A stretch of DNA of 46,398 nt from Clostridia bacterium (lineage in GTDB: Bacteria > Bacillota_A > Clostridia > Christensenellales > UBA1750): NCBI GenBank assembly GCA_017413675.1, contig JAFPSR010000026.1:1-46398 (forward strand), in the 5' to 3' direction. Under the pieces are notes generated by a model, which ran no database searches, was not told the DNA's origin, and saw only the letters and a list, made by a program, of their open reading frames with translations. The translations under genes and the position numbers were made by a program. This document shows positions 16,163 to 24,246 of this stretch, one piece after another (within the stretch, counting starts at the first letter, position 1; every line of letters starts with the position of its first letter).

Positions 16163-17440
16163 ATGAAAACCACGCCCGTACGCGGCACCAATGACTATCT
16201 GCCCCGCGAGGCCGCCCTGCGCGACCGGATGCAGGAAACCATCCTGAAAACCTACCGCAGCGCCGGCTTCCTGCGTGTCCAGACCCCGGCCATGGAGGAT
16301 CTGGAGAACCTGTCCAAGAGTGACGGCGGGGATAACCTGAACCTGATGTTCAAAATCCTGAAACGGGGCGACAAACTGGACCGTGCCCTGGAAACCCTCC
16401 CGCCGGCGGATGCCTCCGCTGCCCGGGAAGACGCGCTGTGCGACATGGGGCTGCGGTACGACCTGACGCTGCCGCTCTGCCGGGTCTATGCCGGCAACCG
16501 GGAGAAGCTCCCGAACCCGTTCAAGGTCATCCAGATCGATAAGGCCTACCGCGCGGAACGTCCCCAGAAGGGCCGTCTGCGCGAGTTCGTCCAGTGTGAT
16601 ATCGATATCCTGGGCAGCGATTCCCCGCTGTGCGAGGTGGAACTCATCGATACCACGACCCGGGCCCTGCTGAACCTGGGCATGGAAGATTTCTCCGTAC
16701 GCATCAACGACCGCCGTCTCCTTCGCACCTACCTGACCGCTGCCGGGTTTGCCCCCGACACGCTGGACAGTGTCTGCATCTCCTTTGACAAGCTGGACAA
16801 GATCGGGCCGGACGGCGTAAAGGAAGAGCTCTCCGAAAAAGGCTTCCCCGCCGAAGCCATCGAGAACCTTGTTTCCACCCTGGTCAACCCGCCCGCTTCC
16901 CCGCAGGAGCTCGCCGAACGGTTCCCGGACCCGGAAACCGCTTCCGCTATGGCCCCCGCCCTCGAATCCCTTACAACCATCCTGGATACGGTCGGGGTGC
17001 TGTCCGAAGGAAAGTTTGCCATCCGTTTCGACCTGAGCCTGGTCCGCGGACAGGGCTATTACACCGGCACGGTTTTTGAAGTGGAAAGCAACCGCTTCCG
17101 CGGCGCCATCGCCGGGGGCGGGCGCTATGACAACCTGGTCGGCAAGTTCATCGGGGCCAAAGTCCCGGCTGTCGGGTTCTCCATCGGGTTTGAACGGATC
17201 TTTTCCATCCTCCTGGAGAGCGGCGCGGACTTTACGGACCGTCCCCGCGCTGCCGTCCTGTACCGGGATGAGGATTTCATCCCCGCCATGCAGTGGGCGC
17301 GGGAACTGCGGGAAACCCGGGATGTCTCCCTGTTCCGCATGCCCAAGAAACTGGGATCTTTCCTGTCCCGCCTGACCGAGCAGGGATATTCCTCCTTCGC
17401 CGTTTTCGGACGGGATGAAGAACTCCGTCCCATGCAGTAG
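16163..17440 (+). CDS. hisS: histidine--tRNA ligase
   Basis: 425-residue class II synthetase that charges tRNA-His. N-terminal VRGTNDYLP is the family start. Motif 2 is YRAERPQKGRLREFVQCD near residue 130. The two histidine-specific signatures appear as LVRGQGYYTGTVFE near 293 and GGGRYDNLVG just after. HisZ paralogues usually lose these signatures and the C-terminal domain, so HisS is preferred; a compact anticodon-binding domain occupies the last 80 residues. The frame is open upstream; ATG 16163 follows GGAGGAAAGGA. No T-box leader is present, unlike alaS and serS in this window. Confidence 0.88.
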   Translation: MKTTPVRGTNDYLPREAALRDRMQETILKTYRSAGFLRVQTPAMEDLENLSKSDGGDNLNLMFKILKRGDKLDRALETLPPADASAAREDALCDMGLRYDLTLPLCRVYAGNREKLPNPFKVIQIDKAYRAERPQKGRLREFVQCDIDILGSDSPLCEVELIDTTTRALLNLGMEDFSVRINDRRLLRTYLTAAGFAPDTLDSVCISFDKLDKIGPDGVKEELSEKGFPAEAIENLVSTLVNPPASPQELAERFPDPETASAMAPALESLTTILDTVGVLSEGKFAIRFDLSLVRGQGYYTGTVFEVESNRFRGAIAGGGRYDNLVGKFIGAKVPAVGFSIGFERIFSILLESGADFTDRPRAAVLYRDEDFIPAMQWARELRETRDVSLFRMPKKLGSFLSRLTEQGYSSFAVFGRDEELRPMQ

Positions 17441-17446
17441 ATTTCC

Positions 17447-17478
17447 GCCGGAAGGAAGCGCTGGCTCCTTCCGGCTTT
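17447..17478 (+). terminator. intrinsic terminator after hisS
   Basis: GCCGGAAGGA (17447-17456) pairs with TCCTTCCGGC (17466-17475), followed by TTT. Confidence 0.8.
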
Positions 17479-17532
17479 CCATACCCGTCACAAATTCCCC
17501 GTTTCCCTCGTATACAGCAAGGAGGCATCCGT

Positions 17533-18393
17533 ATGTTCGGCTATATCCGTCCCTATGAGGGTGAACTGAAAGGCTGGGAAATCCGCGCCTACAAGGCCTC
17601 GTACTGCGGGGTCTGCCGTTCTCTGGGAAAGTGCGGCCCCCTCTGCCGCCTGATGCTCCGCTATGACCTGGCTTTCCTGGCCCTGGTGCGCGCCACGCAG
17701 AACGGGGTTTCCTTTACCCGCGGCCGCTGCCCGATCCACCCGTTCCGGAAACAGGACATGCTTTCCGGCGAGGACGCTTCGTATGCCGCCCGCCTGCATG
17801 TACTCCTGAGCCATGCCAAATGGCGGGATGACCTGCGGGACGGCGCGGTCCTGTCCGTTTTCCCCTGGCTTGTCTACCTCCCCGCCGCCCGGCGGGCACG
17901 GAAAAAACTGCCAGAGGAAGCGCAGGCCATCCGGACCATGCTGGAGGAACAGCGGGTCCTGGAACGGGAAAAATGCCGGGATGCCGACAAAAGCGCGGAA
18001 CCGTTCGCCAAGCTCCTCTCCCTGCTGTTTTCCCGCGGGACCTGCGGGGAGGAGAAGGAGGAACTCTCCTACCTGGGCTACACCGTAGGCAAGTTCATCT
18101 CCTGGGCCGACGCCCTGGACGATTACCGGAAGGATCAAAAGAAAGGGCGCTACAACGTCTTTGTCCTCCTCTATCCGGATTTCGAGACCGCCAAAAAAGA
18201 AGTCTCCCCGCTTTTGTACGCCTGCGCGCAGGGTGCCCAGGCCGCTTTTGCCCTGCTGGATGAAAGCGTGTACTCCCATATTTCCGATAATATCCTCTCA
18301 GACGGGATGCTGTCCGTGATCGAATCCCTGGGACAGAAACGCCGGCGGGATGTCCCGCCGCTGCCCGGGGACCCGGCCGGTCCCTCCCGCTGA
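17533..18393 (+). CDS. DUF5685 family protein
   Basis: 286-residue cytoplasmic protein. The start MFGYIRPYEGELK, the block YCGVCRSLGKCGPLCRLMLRYD with its paired cysteines (residues 25-38) and FLALVRA match DUF5685, a Clostridia family of unknown function. A later ALDDYRKDQKKGRYN block near residue 200 is also typical. Additional cysteines (CPIH, GTCGEE) could form a metal site; this is inference. AAGGAGG lies before ATG 17533. The J-domain gene follows after 34 nt, an arrangement expected for this family, so the two products may act together. Confidence 0.85.
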   Translation: MFGYIRPYEGELKGWEIRAYKASYCGVCRSLGKCGPLCRLMLRYDLAFLALVRATQNGVSFTRGRCPIHPFRKQDMLSGEDASYAARLHVLLSHAKWRDDLRDGAVLSVFPWLVYLPAARRARKKLPEEAQAIRTMLEEQRVLEREKCRDADKSAEPFAKLLSLLFSRGTCGEEKEELSYLGYTVGKFISWADALDDYRKDQKKGRYNVFVLLYPDFETAKKEVSPLLYACAQGAQAAFALLDESVYSHISDNILSDGMLSVIESLGQKRRRDVPPLPGDPAGPSR

Positions 18394-18427
18394 GGATCTC
18401 CCCGACCCGACATAAAGGAGCAGAACA

Positions 18428-19057
18428 GTGGATCCATACAAGATTTTAGGAGTCTCCCCCTCCGCCAGTGACGACGAGGTCAAGGACGCTTACCGCAAAC
18501 TGGTCAAAAAATACCATCCTGACCGGTATGTCAACACCCCCCTGTATGAACAGGCGCAGGAAAAACTCAAGCAGGTCAATATGGCCTATGACGAAATCCA
18601 GAACATGCGCAAAAACGGCACCTCTTCCGCCTCCGGCAATCCTTTCCAGGGCTATGGTTCCTACGGCGGGTACGGCGGCTACAACCCCTACGGGTCTTCC
18701 TCTGCGGGCAGCGGCGGGGACCCGGACGTCAGGCAGCGCTACCGGGATATCCGCCAGATGCTCTCCATGGGCCTGGTCCGGCAGGCGCACGAAGCCCTGT
18801 CCCGCATGCAGGACCGCAGTGCCGAATGGTACTACCTGATGAGCATTATCGCGATGCGCACCGGCCAGTATGCCCAGGCCCAGAGCTACGCTTCCGAAGC
18901 GGCCCGCCTGGACCCGACGAATACGGAATATGCCGCCGCGGCGCAGAACATGTCCTCCACGTTCCGGGACGCGCAGACCGTATTCCGGACCGGCCAGGCT
19001 CCCCTGTGGCCGTGCCTCATGCCCCTGTGCTTCTGCATGCCGTTCCCCTGCTGCTGA
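18428..19057 (+). CDS. DnaJ-domain protein with Gly/Tyr-rich linker and helical repeats
   Basis: 209 residues. The N-terminal 65 residues form a J domain (DPYKILGVSPSASDDEVKDAYRKL, broken by the KKYHPDR loop with the HPD triad), which stimulates Hsp70 ATPase activity. A glycine/tyrosine/serine linker (about 75-98) follows, then a region with TPR-like character (RQAHEALSRMQ, AQAQSYASEAARLDPTN). No zinc-finger or DnaJ C-terminal domain is present, so it is not the housekeeping DnaJ. The last 18 residues are hydrophobic and contain five cysteines. The start is GTG 18428, 8 nt after AAAGGAG; no nearby ATG fits. Second gene of an operon with DUF5685. Confidence 0.88.
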   Translation: MDPYKILGVSPSASDDEVKDAYRKLVKKYHPDRYVNTPLYEQAQEKLKQVNMAYDEIQNMRKNGTSSASGNPFQGYGSYGGYGGYNPYGSSSAGSGGDPDVRQRYRDIRQMLSMGLVRQAHEALSRMQDRSAEWYYLMSIIAMRTGQYAQAQSYASEAARLDPTNTEYAAAAQNMSSTFRDAQTVFRTGQAPLWPCLMPLCFCMPFPCC

Positions 19058-19065
19058 CACGACAA

Positions 19066-19110
19066 AACCCGCGGAAGAAACCTGTGTTTCTCCCGCGGGT
19101 TCAGTTTTTT
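19066..19110. terminator. bidirectional terminator between convergent genes
   Basis: AACCCGCGG (19066-19074) pairs with CCGCGGGTT (19093-19101), with an inner stem. TTTTTT follows on the plus strand and TTTTG on the minus strand. Confidence 0.88.
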
Positions 19111-19117
19111 ACCGGTT

Positions 19118-20095
19118 TCAGGGGTTCATGGCCTCTTGCAGGACCCTGCGGTTGTTCTCCATGATGGCAAGATATCCGGCCCCGTCCCGGATGGCAGCCG
19201 CATCCACGGACTGCATCGAATCCATCGTCAGGATCTTCAGGTCCGGGTTGTGCACGCTCTGGGCTACCGTCCGGGCGATCCCGCCGTCGGATCCTTCAAT
19301 GGTCAGGATGGCCGGAAGGCCGAGTTCGTCCGTTTTCGCCGCCAGGAAGGCGACGGTTTTAAAGCTGGCCTCGGTTTCCGCGCTGCATCCTGGGAAAGCT
19401 GCATAACAGGGAATCCCGTAGTCTTCCGCCAGGTACCGGAACGGGAAACGGTCCGCGAACAGCAGGACCGGCTTTTCGGCTTCCCGTACCGTTTTTTCGT
19501 AGGCTGCATCCAGTTCCCGCAGCTTTTCGAGGTAAGCCTCTTTGTTCTTTTCATAAACAGCGGCATGCGCGGGGTCCAGTTCGGCTGCCGCTTTGGCGAT
19601 CCCGGATACCAGGACCGCGGCGTTGCGCAGGGAAAGCCAGACGTGCTCGTCCGGTTCCCCTTCCCCTTCTTCCTCTTCCTCCTGCATGCCTTCCATCCAT
19701 TCCTCTTCCCGTACCGCGTCCCCCAGCAGATCCAGGAAGCAGAGGACCTTCCTCTCCGGGTTCGCGTTCTCGGCAAGGACATCGTCCATCCAGGCGGAGG
19801 ACGGCCCCCCGGTATACAGAAGGAGGCTGCAGGAAGAGATCTTCAGGATATCCTGCACGCTCGGCTGGTAACTGTGCAGGTCCACCCCCTTGTCCAGGAG
19901 CAGGGTCACGCGGAACGCGTCCCCTTCCTCCCCCAGGATATTCCGCACCCAGTCATATTCCGGGAAACCGAGGCATACGATTTCCCGGCCCGCGTCCTTT
20001 CTTGTTAACCCCGTCCCACAGGCCGCGAGCGGCAGAAGCAGGCAAAGGGCACAGGCCAGGGCCAGGATCCGCCATATCATTGCCTTACCGCGCAT
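19118..20095 (-). CDS. znuA: zinc/manganese ABC transporter binding lipoprotein, ZnuA type
   Basis: 325 residues. A lipoprotein signal peptide ends LLPLAAC, so it is anchored outside the membrane. The mature protein fits cluster-9 metal-binding proteins: LHSYQPS near residue 73 for the first histidine ligand, an acidic E-rich loop followed by DEHVWLS, ADRFPFRYLAEDYG, and TIEGSDGG near the C-terminus. The acidic loop replaces the His-rich loop of many ZnuA proteins. ATG 20095 is chosen because GGGAGGG lies 7 nt upstream; it overlaps the end of the repressor gene by 11 nt. No membrane or ATPase partner (ZnuB, ZnuC) is in the window. Zinc specificity is inferred from the adjacent Fur-family gene. 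Confidence 0.88.
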   Translation of the reverse strand: MRGKAMIWRILALACALCLLLPLAACGTGLTRKDAGREIVCLGFPEYDWVRNILGEEGDAFRVTLLLDKGVDLHSYQPSVQDILKISSCSLLLYTGGPSSAWMDDVLAENANPERKVLCFLDLLGDAVREEEWMEGMQEEEEEGEGEPDEHVWLSLRNAAVLVSGIAKAAAELDPAHAAVYEKNKEAYLEKLRELDAAYEKTVREAEKPVLLFADRFPFRYLAEDYGIPCYAAFPGCSAETEASFKTVAFLAAKTDELGLPAILTIEGSDGGIARTVAQSVHNPDLKILTMDSMQSVDAAAIRDGAGYLAIMENNRRVLQEAMNP

Positions 20096-20522
20096 CCGGC
20101 TTCCCTCCCCGGGCACAGTCCTCGCACAGCCCGTAGAAAACCGAGCGCATGGGGTTCAGGGTAAAGCGGTGGGTTTCATACAGGTGCTTTTCCACCCCTT
20201 CCAGTTCCTCGCAGTGCAGATGGATCAGTTTCCCGCATTTTTCACACTTGCAGTGGAAACAGTTCTCCGTATCCGCATGGCTTTCCTTCCCCACATAGGC
20301 AAAACAGGCGGGACTGCCCGCATCAATCAGGTATTTGGTGACGATACCCTCGTCAACCAGGCTTTCCAGCTGGCGGTAAACCGTCGCCAGGCCGATCGAT
20401 TTTCCCTGCGAGCGGAACCAGGCTGCGGCATCCGCCGCCGTGAAGTGTTCCCCCGGGAAATTCTGCAGGCAGGCAATCAGTTCTTCCCGCTGCCGGGTCT
20501 TATATTTTGACTGCGTACGCAT
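20085..20522 (-). CDS. zur: Fur-family metal-responsive repressor, probably Zur
   Basis: 145-residue Fur/Zur/PerR protein. It has a winged helix (AADAAAWFRSQGKSIGLATVYRQLESLVDEG) followed by a dimerisation domain with the structural zinc cysteine pairs CEKCG (about 93-96) and CEDC near the C-terminus, plus regulatory-site histidines (HLHCEE, KHLYETH). The coupled znuA gene points to zinc sensing. The gene sits behind a consensus promoter whose -10 box runs into a palindromic operator, so autoregulation is likely. GGAGG lies 5 nt before ATG 20522. Fur (iron) or PerR (peroxide) cannot be fully excluded from sequence alone. Confidence 0.88.
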   Translation of the reverse strand: MRTQSKYKTRQREELIACLQNFPGEHFTAADAAAWFRSQGKSIGLATVYRQLESLVDEGIVTKYLIDAGSPACFAYVGKESHADTENCFHCKCEKCGKLIHLHCEELEGVEKHLYETHRFTLNPMRSVFYGLCEDCARGGKPDAR

Positions 20523-20539
20523 GGGTTCCTCCGTACAAT

Positions 20540-20556
20540 TTGAGAATCGTTCTCAA
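20540..20556. promoter_or_regulatory. palindromic Fur/Zur-type operator
   Basis: TTGAGAA (20540-20546), TCG, TTCTCAA (20550-20556): perfect 7-3-7 inverted repeat. Its outer edge shares one base with the -10 box of the zur-znuA promoter, so bound repressor would block RNA polymerase. Confidence 0.85.
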
Positions 20557-20584
20557 TTATATGCATTTTCCCCTGTCCTGTCAA
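20556..20584 (-). promoter_or_regulatory. consensus promoter of zur-znuA
   Basis: Minus strand TTGACA (20584-20579), 17 bp spacer, TATAAT (20561-20556): both hexamers and spacing match the sigma-70/sigma-A consensus exactly. Confidence 0.92.
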
Positions 20585-20614
20585 GGGCGCAACGCAATAG
20601 TAACATACGCCGGC

Positions 20615-20644
20615 TTGCGAAACAAAAGGGGAGCATGTTATAAT
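20615..20644 (+). promoter_or_regulatory. promoter of glnS
   Basis: TTGCGA (20615-20620), 18 bp spacer, TATAAT (20639-20644), about 65 nt before the glnS start. Confidence 0.65.
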
Positions 20645-20708
20645 GATGCAATCTGAAAAGAAGGCTTTTTTCCGCCGGATACCGGCAAAAAAGCAGACGG
20701 AGGCAACC

Positions 20709-22415
20709 ATGGAAAACGAAATCACGGCGACCAACTTTATCGAGGAGTTCGTCCTGGAGGATGTCCGCAGCGGGAAAAATAAAGGGAGGGTCCAGACCCG
20801 TTTCCCGCCCGAACCGAACGGCTACCTGCACATCGGACATATCAAGGCTGCCTATGTGGATTTCACCGTCGCGAAGAAATTCGGGGGCAAGTGCTATCTG
20901 CGTTTTGACGACACCAACCCCGTCAAGGAAGATACCGAGTATGTGGACGGCATCCTGTCCGACCTTAGGTGGATGGGCTTCGACTATGCCGGCGTCAACT
21001 ACTGCTCCGATTATTTTGAGAAAACCTGGGAATTTGCCCTGCGCCTGATCCGCGAAGGCAAAGCCTATGTGGACGATTTAAGCCAGGAGGAGATGCGCGC
21101 CTACCGCGGCACCCTGACGACCCCCGGCAAAAACAGCCCGTACCGGGACCGCTCCCCGGAGGAGAACGAGGATTTGTTCCTGCGCATGACCAAGGGGGAA
21201 TTCCCCGCCGGCAGTCATACGCTGCGCGCGAAGATCGATATGGCGTCCCCCAACCTGAACATGCGCGACCCAGTCATGTACCGCATCATGTATGTGCATC
21301 ACCACCGTACCGGGGACAAATGGTGCGTTTACCCCATGTACGATTTCTCCCATCCCATCGGGGACGCGCTGGAAGGCACCACCCATTCCCTGTGCTCCCT
21401 GGAGTACGAAGCGCACCGGCCCCTGTACAACTGGGCCGTGGAGAGCGTCGGCTTTGAAGAGCCCCCGCGTCAGATCGAGTTTGCCCGCCTCAATATCACC
21501 CATATGGTCATGTCCAAGCGCTATCTGCGCCGCCTGGTCGAGGAAAAATATGTCTCCGGCTGGGATGACCCGAGGATGCCCACCCTGGCCGGGCTGCGCC
21601 GCCGCGGGTATACCGCCGCGTCCATCCTGGACTTCATCAAGCGCGCCGGCATCGCCAAGGCGGATTCCGTCGTGGATATCGGCCTGCTGGAACACTGCAT
21701 CCGTGAAGACCTGAACGAAACCGCGCCGCGGGCCATGGTTGTGCTGGACCCGGTTCCCATGACCATCACGAACTGGGAAAAAGGAAAAACCGAAATCCTG
21801 AAATGCGAGAACCATCCCGGCCATCCCGAAATGGGTGAAAGGGACCTGCCCTTCTCCGGGGAACTGTTCATCGAACGGGAAGATTTCATGATCGACCCGC
21901 CCAAAAAGTTCTTCCGGCTCTTCCCGGGCGGGGAAGTCCGTCTGAAATCCGCCTACATTATCCGCTGCACCGGGTACGATACCGATGAAGCAGGGAATGT
22001 TACCCATATCTACGCGGAAATGGATCCCTCCTCCCGCAGCGGCGAAGAAGGTGCCAACCGCAAGGTCAAGGGCACGCTGCACTGGGTAGACGCCGCCTCC
22101 GCCATGGATGCCGAAGTACGCAATTACGGCTACCTGATCAACGACGAAGGCAATGCCGGGGAAGAGGAAACGGAAGACGCCGAGGATACTCCCGTCAATG
22201 AATCCTTCCTGCGCAACTTCAACCATGATTCCCTGGAAACGGTAACCGGCTGCAAGGCCGAACGCGCCCTGGCTGCGACCAAAGCCGGCGATCACTACCA
22301 GTTCATCCGGCAGGGATACTACGTCACCGATCCGGACAGCACGCCGGAACACCTGGTTTTCAACCGCACGGTTACGCTCCGGGATTCCTGGGCGAAGGAA
22401 CAGAACCGGAAATAA
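20709..22415 (+). CDS. glnS: glutamine--tRNA ligase
   Basis: 568-residue class I synthetase. The glutamine-type signature PPEPNGYLHIGH (HIGH at 41-44) separates it from GluRS. The KMSKS equivalent is VMSKR near residue 266. The length fits bacterial GlnRS with its two C-terminal beta-barrel anticodon domains and no extra YqeY extension. The frame is open from 20643, but ATG 20709 has GGAGGCAACC upstream and gives the usual N-terminus. GluRS lies two genes downstream, so tRNA-Gln is presumably charged directly and GluRS can be discriminating. Probably first gene of glnS - SemiSWEET-like - gltX. Confidence 0.95.
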   Translation: MENEITATNFIEEFVLEDVRSGKNKGRVQTRFPPEPNGYLHIGHIKAAYVDFTVAKKFGGKCYLRFDDTNPVKEDTEYVDGILSDLRWMGFDYAGVNYCSDYFEKTWEFALRLIREGKAYVDDLSQEEMRAYRGTLTTPGKNSPYRDRSPEENEDLFLRMTKGEFPAGSHTLRAKIDMASPNLNMRDPVMYRIMYVHHHRTGDKWCVYPMYDFSHPIGDALEGTTHSLCSLEYEAHRPLYNWAVESVGFEEPPRQIEFARLNITHMVMSKRYLRRLVEEKYVSGWDDPRMPTLAGLRRRGYTAASILDFIKRAGIAKADSVVDIGLLEHCIREDLNETAPRAMVVLDPVPMTITNWEKGKTEILKCENHPGHPEMGERDLPFSGELFIEREDFMIDPPKKFFRLFPGGEVRLKSAYIIRCTGYDTDEAGNVTHIYAEMDPSSRSGEEGANRKVKGTLHWVDAASAMDAEVRNYGYLINDEGNAGEEETEDAEDTPVNESFLRNFNHDSLETVTGCKAERALAATKAGDHYQFIRQGYYVTDPDSTPEHLVFNRTVTLRDSWAKEQNRK

Positions 22416-22445
22416 CCCGGGCGTTATGCAGAAGGAGTCAAACCC

Positions 22446-22727
22446 ATGACGAAAATATTCGAAGTCCTCATGCTGGTCTGCTTCGGCGTGTCCTGGCCGA
22501 TCAACATCCTCAAATCCCTGAGAACCCGTTCCGCCAAAGGAAAGAGCCTGCTCTTCCTGTGCCTGATTTTCGCCGGCTACATTGCCGGGATTATCAACAA
22601 CCTGATCAACGGGGCCAACTATGTCCTGGCCGTCTATATTCTGAACCTGATCATGGTCGGCATCGATATCATCCTGTATTTCCGCAATCTCGCGCTGGAT
22701 AAAAAAGCCGCGCAGGCACAAGATTGA
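22446..22727 (+). CDS. small three-helix membrane protein, SemiSWEET/PQ-loop-like
   Basis: 93 residues with three predicted membrane helices (about 5-26, 34-57, 61-82). The end of helix 1 reads SWPINILKSLRTRSAKGKSL, close to the PQ-loop signature of SemiSWEET sugar transporters (proline, polar residue, K/R-rich loop, then GxS), although the P-Q pair is P-I here. SemiSWEETs act as homodimers that pass small sugars; transport by this protein is an inference. AGAAGGAG precedes the ATG. It lies between glnS and gltX with short gaps, apparently in one operon. Confidence 0.7.
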   Translation: MTKIFEVLMLVCFGVSWPINILKSLRTRSAKGKSLLFLCLIFAGYIAGIINNLINGANYVLAVYILNLIMVGIDIILYFRNLALDKKAAQAQD

Positions 22728-22741
22728 AAGGAGTCCCCATC

Positions 22742-24181
22742 ATGACTGTTCGTACCCGTTTCGCACCCAGCCCGACCGGCTACATGCACCTGGGCAACCT
22801 GCGTTCCGGACTGTATACCTACCTGTTCGCCAAAAAGCACAACGGCACCTTCATCCTCCGGATCGAGGATACCGACCAGGGCCGCTTTGTGGAGGGCGCC
22901 ACGCAGGTGATCTATGACACCCTGCGCGACTGCCATATGCAATGGGACGAAGGTCCCGATATCGGCGGCGATTACGGCCCCTATATCCAGAGCGAACGGA
23001 AGGACCTGTATCTTCCCTACGCACAGCAGCTGGTGGAAAAAGGCGCTGCCTACTACTGCTTCTGCACCCGGGAGGAGATCGAGGAGCGCCGGCAGGCTGC
23101 CGCCGAGCGCGGGGAAACCTTCAAGTATGACAAACACTGCCTGCACCTGACCAAGGAAGAGGTCCAGGCCCGCCTGGATGCCGGTGTCCCCTATGTCATC
23201 CGGCAGAATGTCCCCACCGAAGGCGAATCCGATTTCGATGACCTGGTTTTCGGCCATATCACCGCCGCCAACGATACCCTGGACGACATGGTCCTGATCA
23301 AGGCCGACGGCATGCCCACCTACAACTTCGCCAACGTGGTGGACGACCACCTGATGGGCATCACCCATGTCATGCGCGGGATGGAATACCTGTCCTCCAC
23401 GCCGAAATACAACCTGCTCTACAAGGCGTTCGGCTGGGAAATCCCGAAATATATCCATCTGACCCCGGTCATGCGCGATAAGGAGCATAAACTCTCCAAG
23501 CGCGACGGCGATGCCTATTTCTCCGATTATGTCGACAAGGGCTACCTGAAGGAAGCGCTCGTCAACTACATCGCCCTGCTCGGCTGGAACCCCGGCGATG
23601 ACCGGGAGTTCTTCACCATGCCGGAGCTCATTGAGGCCTTTGATGTCAGCGGGCTGTCCAAGTCCCCCGCCATCTTCGATATCGCCAAGCTGCGCTGGAT
23701 GAATGCCGAATACATCCGCAGGATGGCCCCGGAGGAATTCGACCGGAACGCCGCCCCCTGGTATGAAAAGGCCGGGGTGGCCGGCATGGACCGCGGGATC
23801 CTGTGCAAGATCCTGCAGCCCCGTGTGGAGGTTTTCTCCGAGCTGCCCGATATGGTGGACTTCCTAACCGAGCTGCCGGAATTCACCAATGACCTGTACA
23901 CCCACAAGAAGATGAAGACGAACCCGGAGATCGCCAGGGACGTCCTCACCGAGGTAATCCCCCTTCTTCGCGCGCTCCCCGAATGGACCGAGGAAGCCGT
24001 CCATGACCTGCTCATGGAGCATGCCGCGAAAACCGAACGCAAGAACGGCATGGTCATGTGGCCGGTCCGCATCGCGCTCAGCGGCAAGGCCGTAACCCCC
24101 GGCGGCGCGGTGGAGATCGCCGTGCTCCTCGGGCGCGAGGAAAGCCTGCGCCGGCTGGATGCCGCCCTTCTGAAACTGTAA
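22742..24181 (+). CDS. gltX: glutamate--tRNA ligase
   Basis: 479-residue class I synthetase. N-terminal RFAPSPTGYMHLGN carries the HIGH equivalent (16-19) and KLSKRDGD near residue 249 is the KMSKS loop. The connective peptide holds CFCTREEIEERR, where other GluRS have zinc-binding cysteines. The helical anticodon-binding domain makes up the last 150 residues. ATG 22742 follows GAAAGGAGTCCCCATC; an in-frame ATG at 22724 overlaps the previous gene and has no ribosome site. The gene ends in a clear terminator. Confidence 0.95.
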   Translation: MTVRTRFAPSPTGYMHLGNLRSGLYTYLFAKKHNGTFILRIEDTDQGRFVEGATQVIYDTLRDCHMQWDEGPDIGGDYGPYIQSERKDLYLPYAQQLVEKGAAYYCFCTREEIEERRQAAAERGETFKYDKHCLHLTKEEVQARLDAGVPYVIRQNVPTEGESDFDDLVFGHITAANDTLDDMVLIKADGMPTYNFANVVDDHLMGITHVMRGMEYLSSTPKYNLLYKAFGWEIPKYIHLTPVMRDKEHKLSKRDGDAYFSDYVDKGYLKEALVNYIALLGWNPGDDREFFTMPELIEAFDVSGLSKSPAIFDIAKLRWMNAEYIRRMAPEEFDRNAAPWYEKAGVAGMDRGILCKILQPRVEVFSELPDMVDFLTELPEFTNDLYTHKKMKTNPEIARDVLTEVIPLLRALPEWTEEAVHDLLMEHAAKTERKNGMVMWPVRIALSGKAVTPGGAVEIAVLLGREESLRRLDAALLKL

Positions 24182-24188
24182 CGCATCA

Positions 24189-24235
24189 GGCGAACCTGCC
24201 CGGGTCCCGGGTTTCGGGTTCGCCTTTTCCTTTTT
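24189..24235 (+). terminator. intrinsic terminator after gltX
   Basis: GGCGAACC (24189-24196) pairs with GGTTCGCC (24217-24224), followed by TTTTCCTTTTT. It lies just before the ribosome site of the next gene. Confidence 0.82.
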
Positions 24236-24246
24236 ACGGAGGTCCC

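Noticed and set aside
16163..17440. HisZ (regulatory paralogue of HisRS)
   Set aside because: The histidine-specific signatures and a C-terminal domain are present, and no his biosynthesis genes lie nearby.
21078..22721. 547-codon minus-strand frame opposite glnS
   Set aside because: Antisense of a synthetase with intact HIGH and KMSKS-like motifs.
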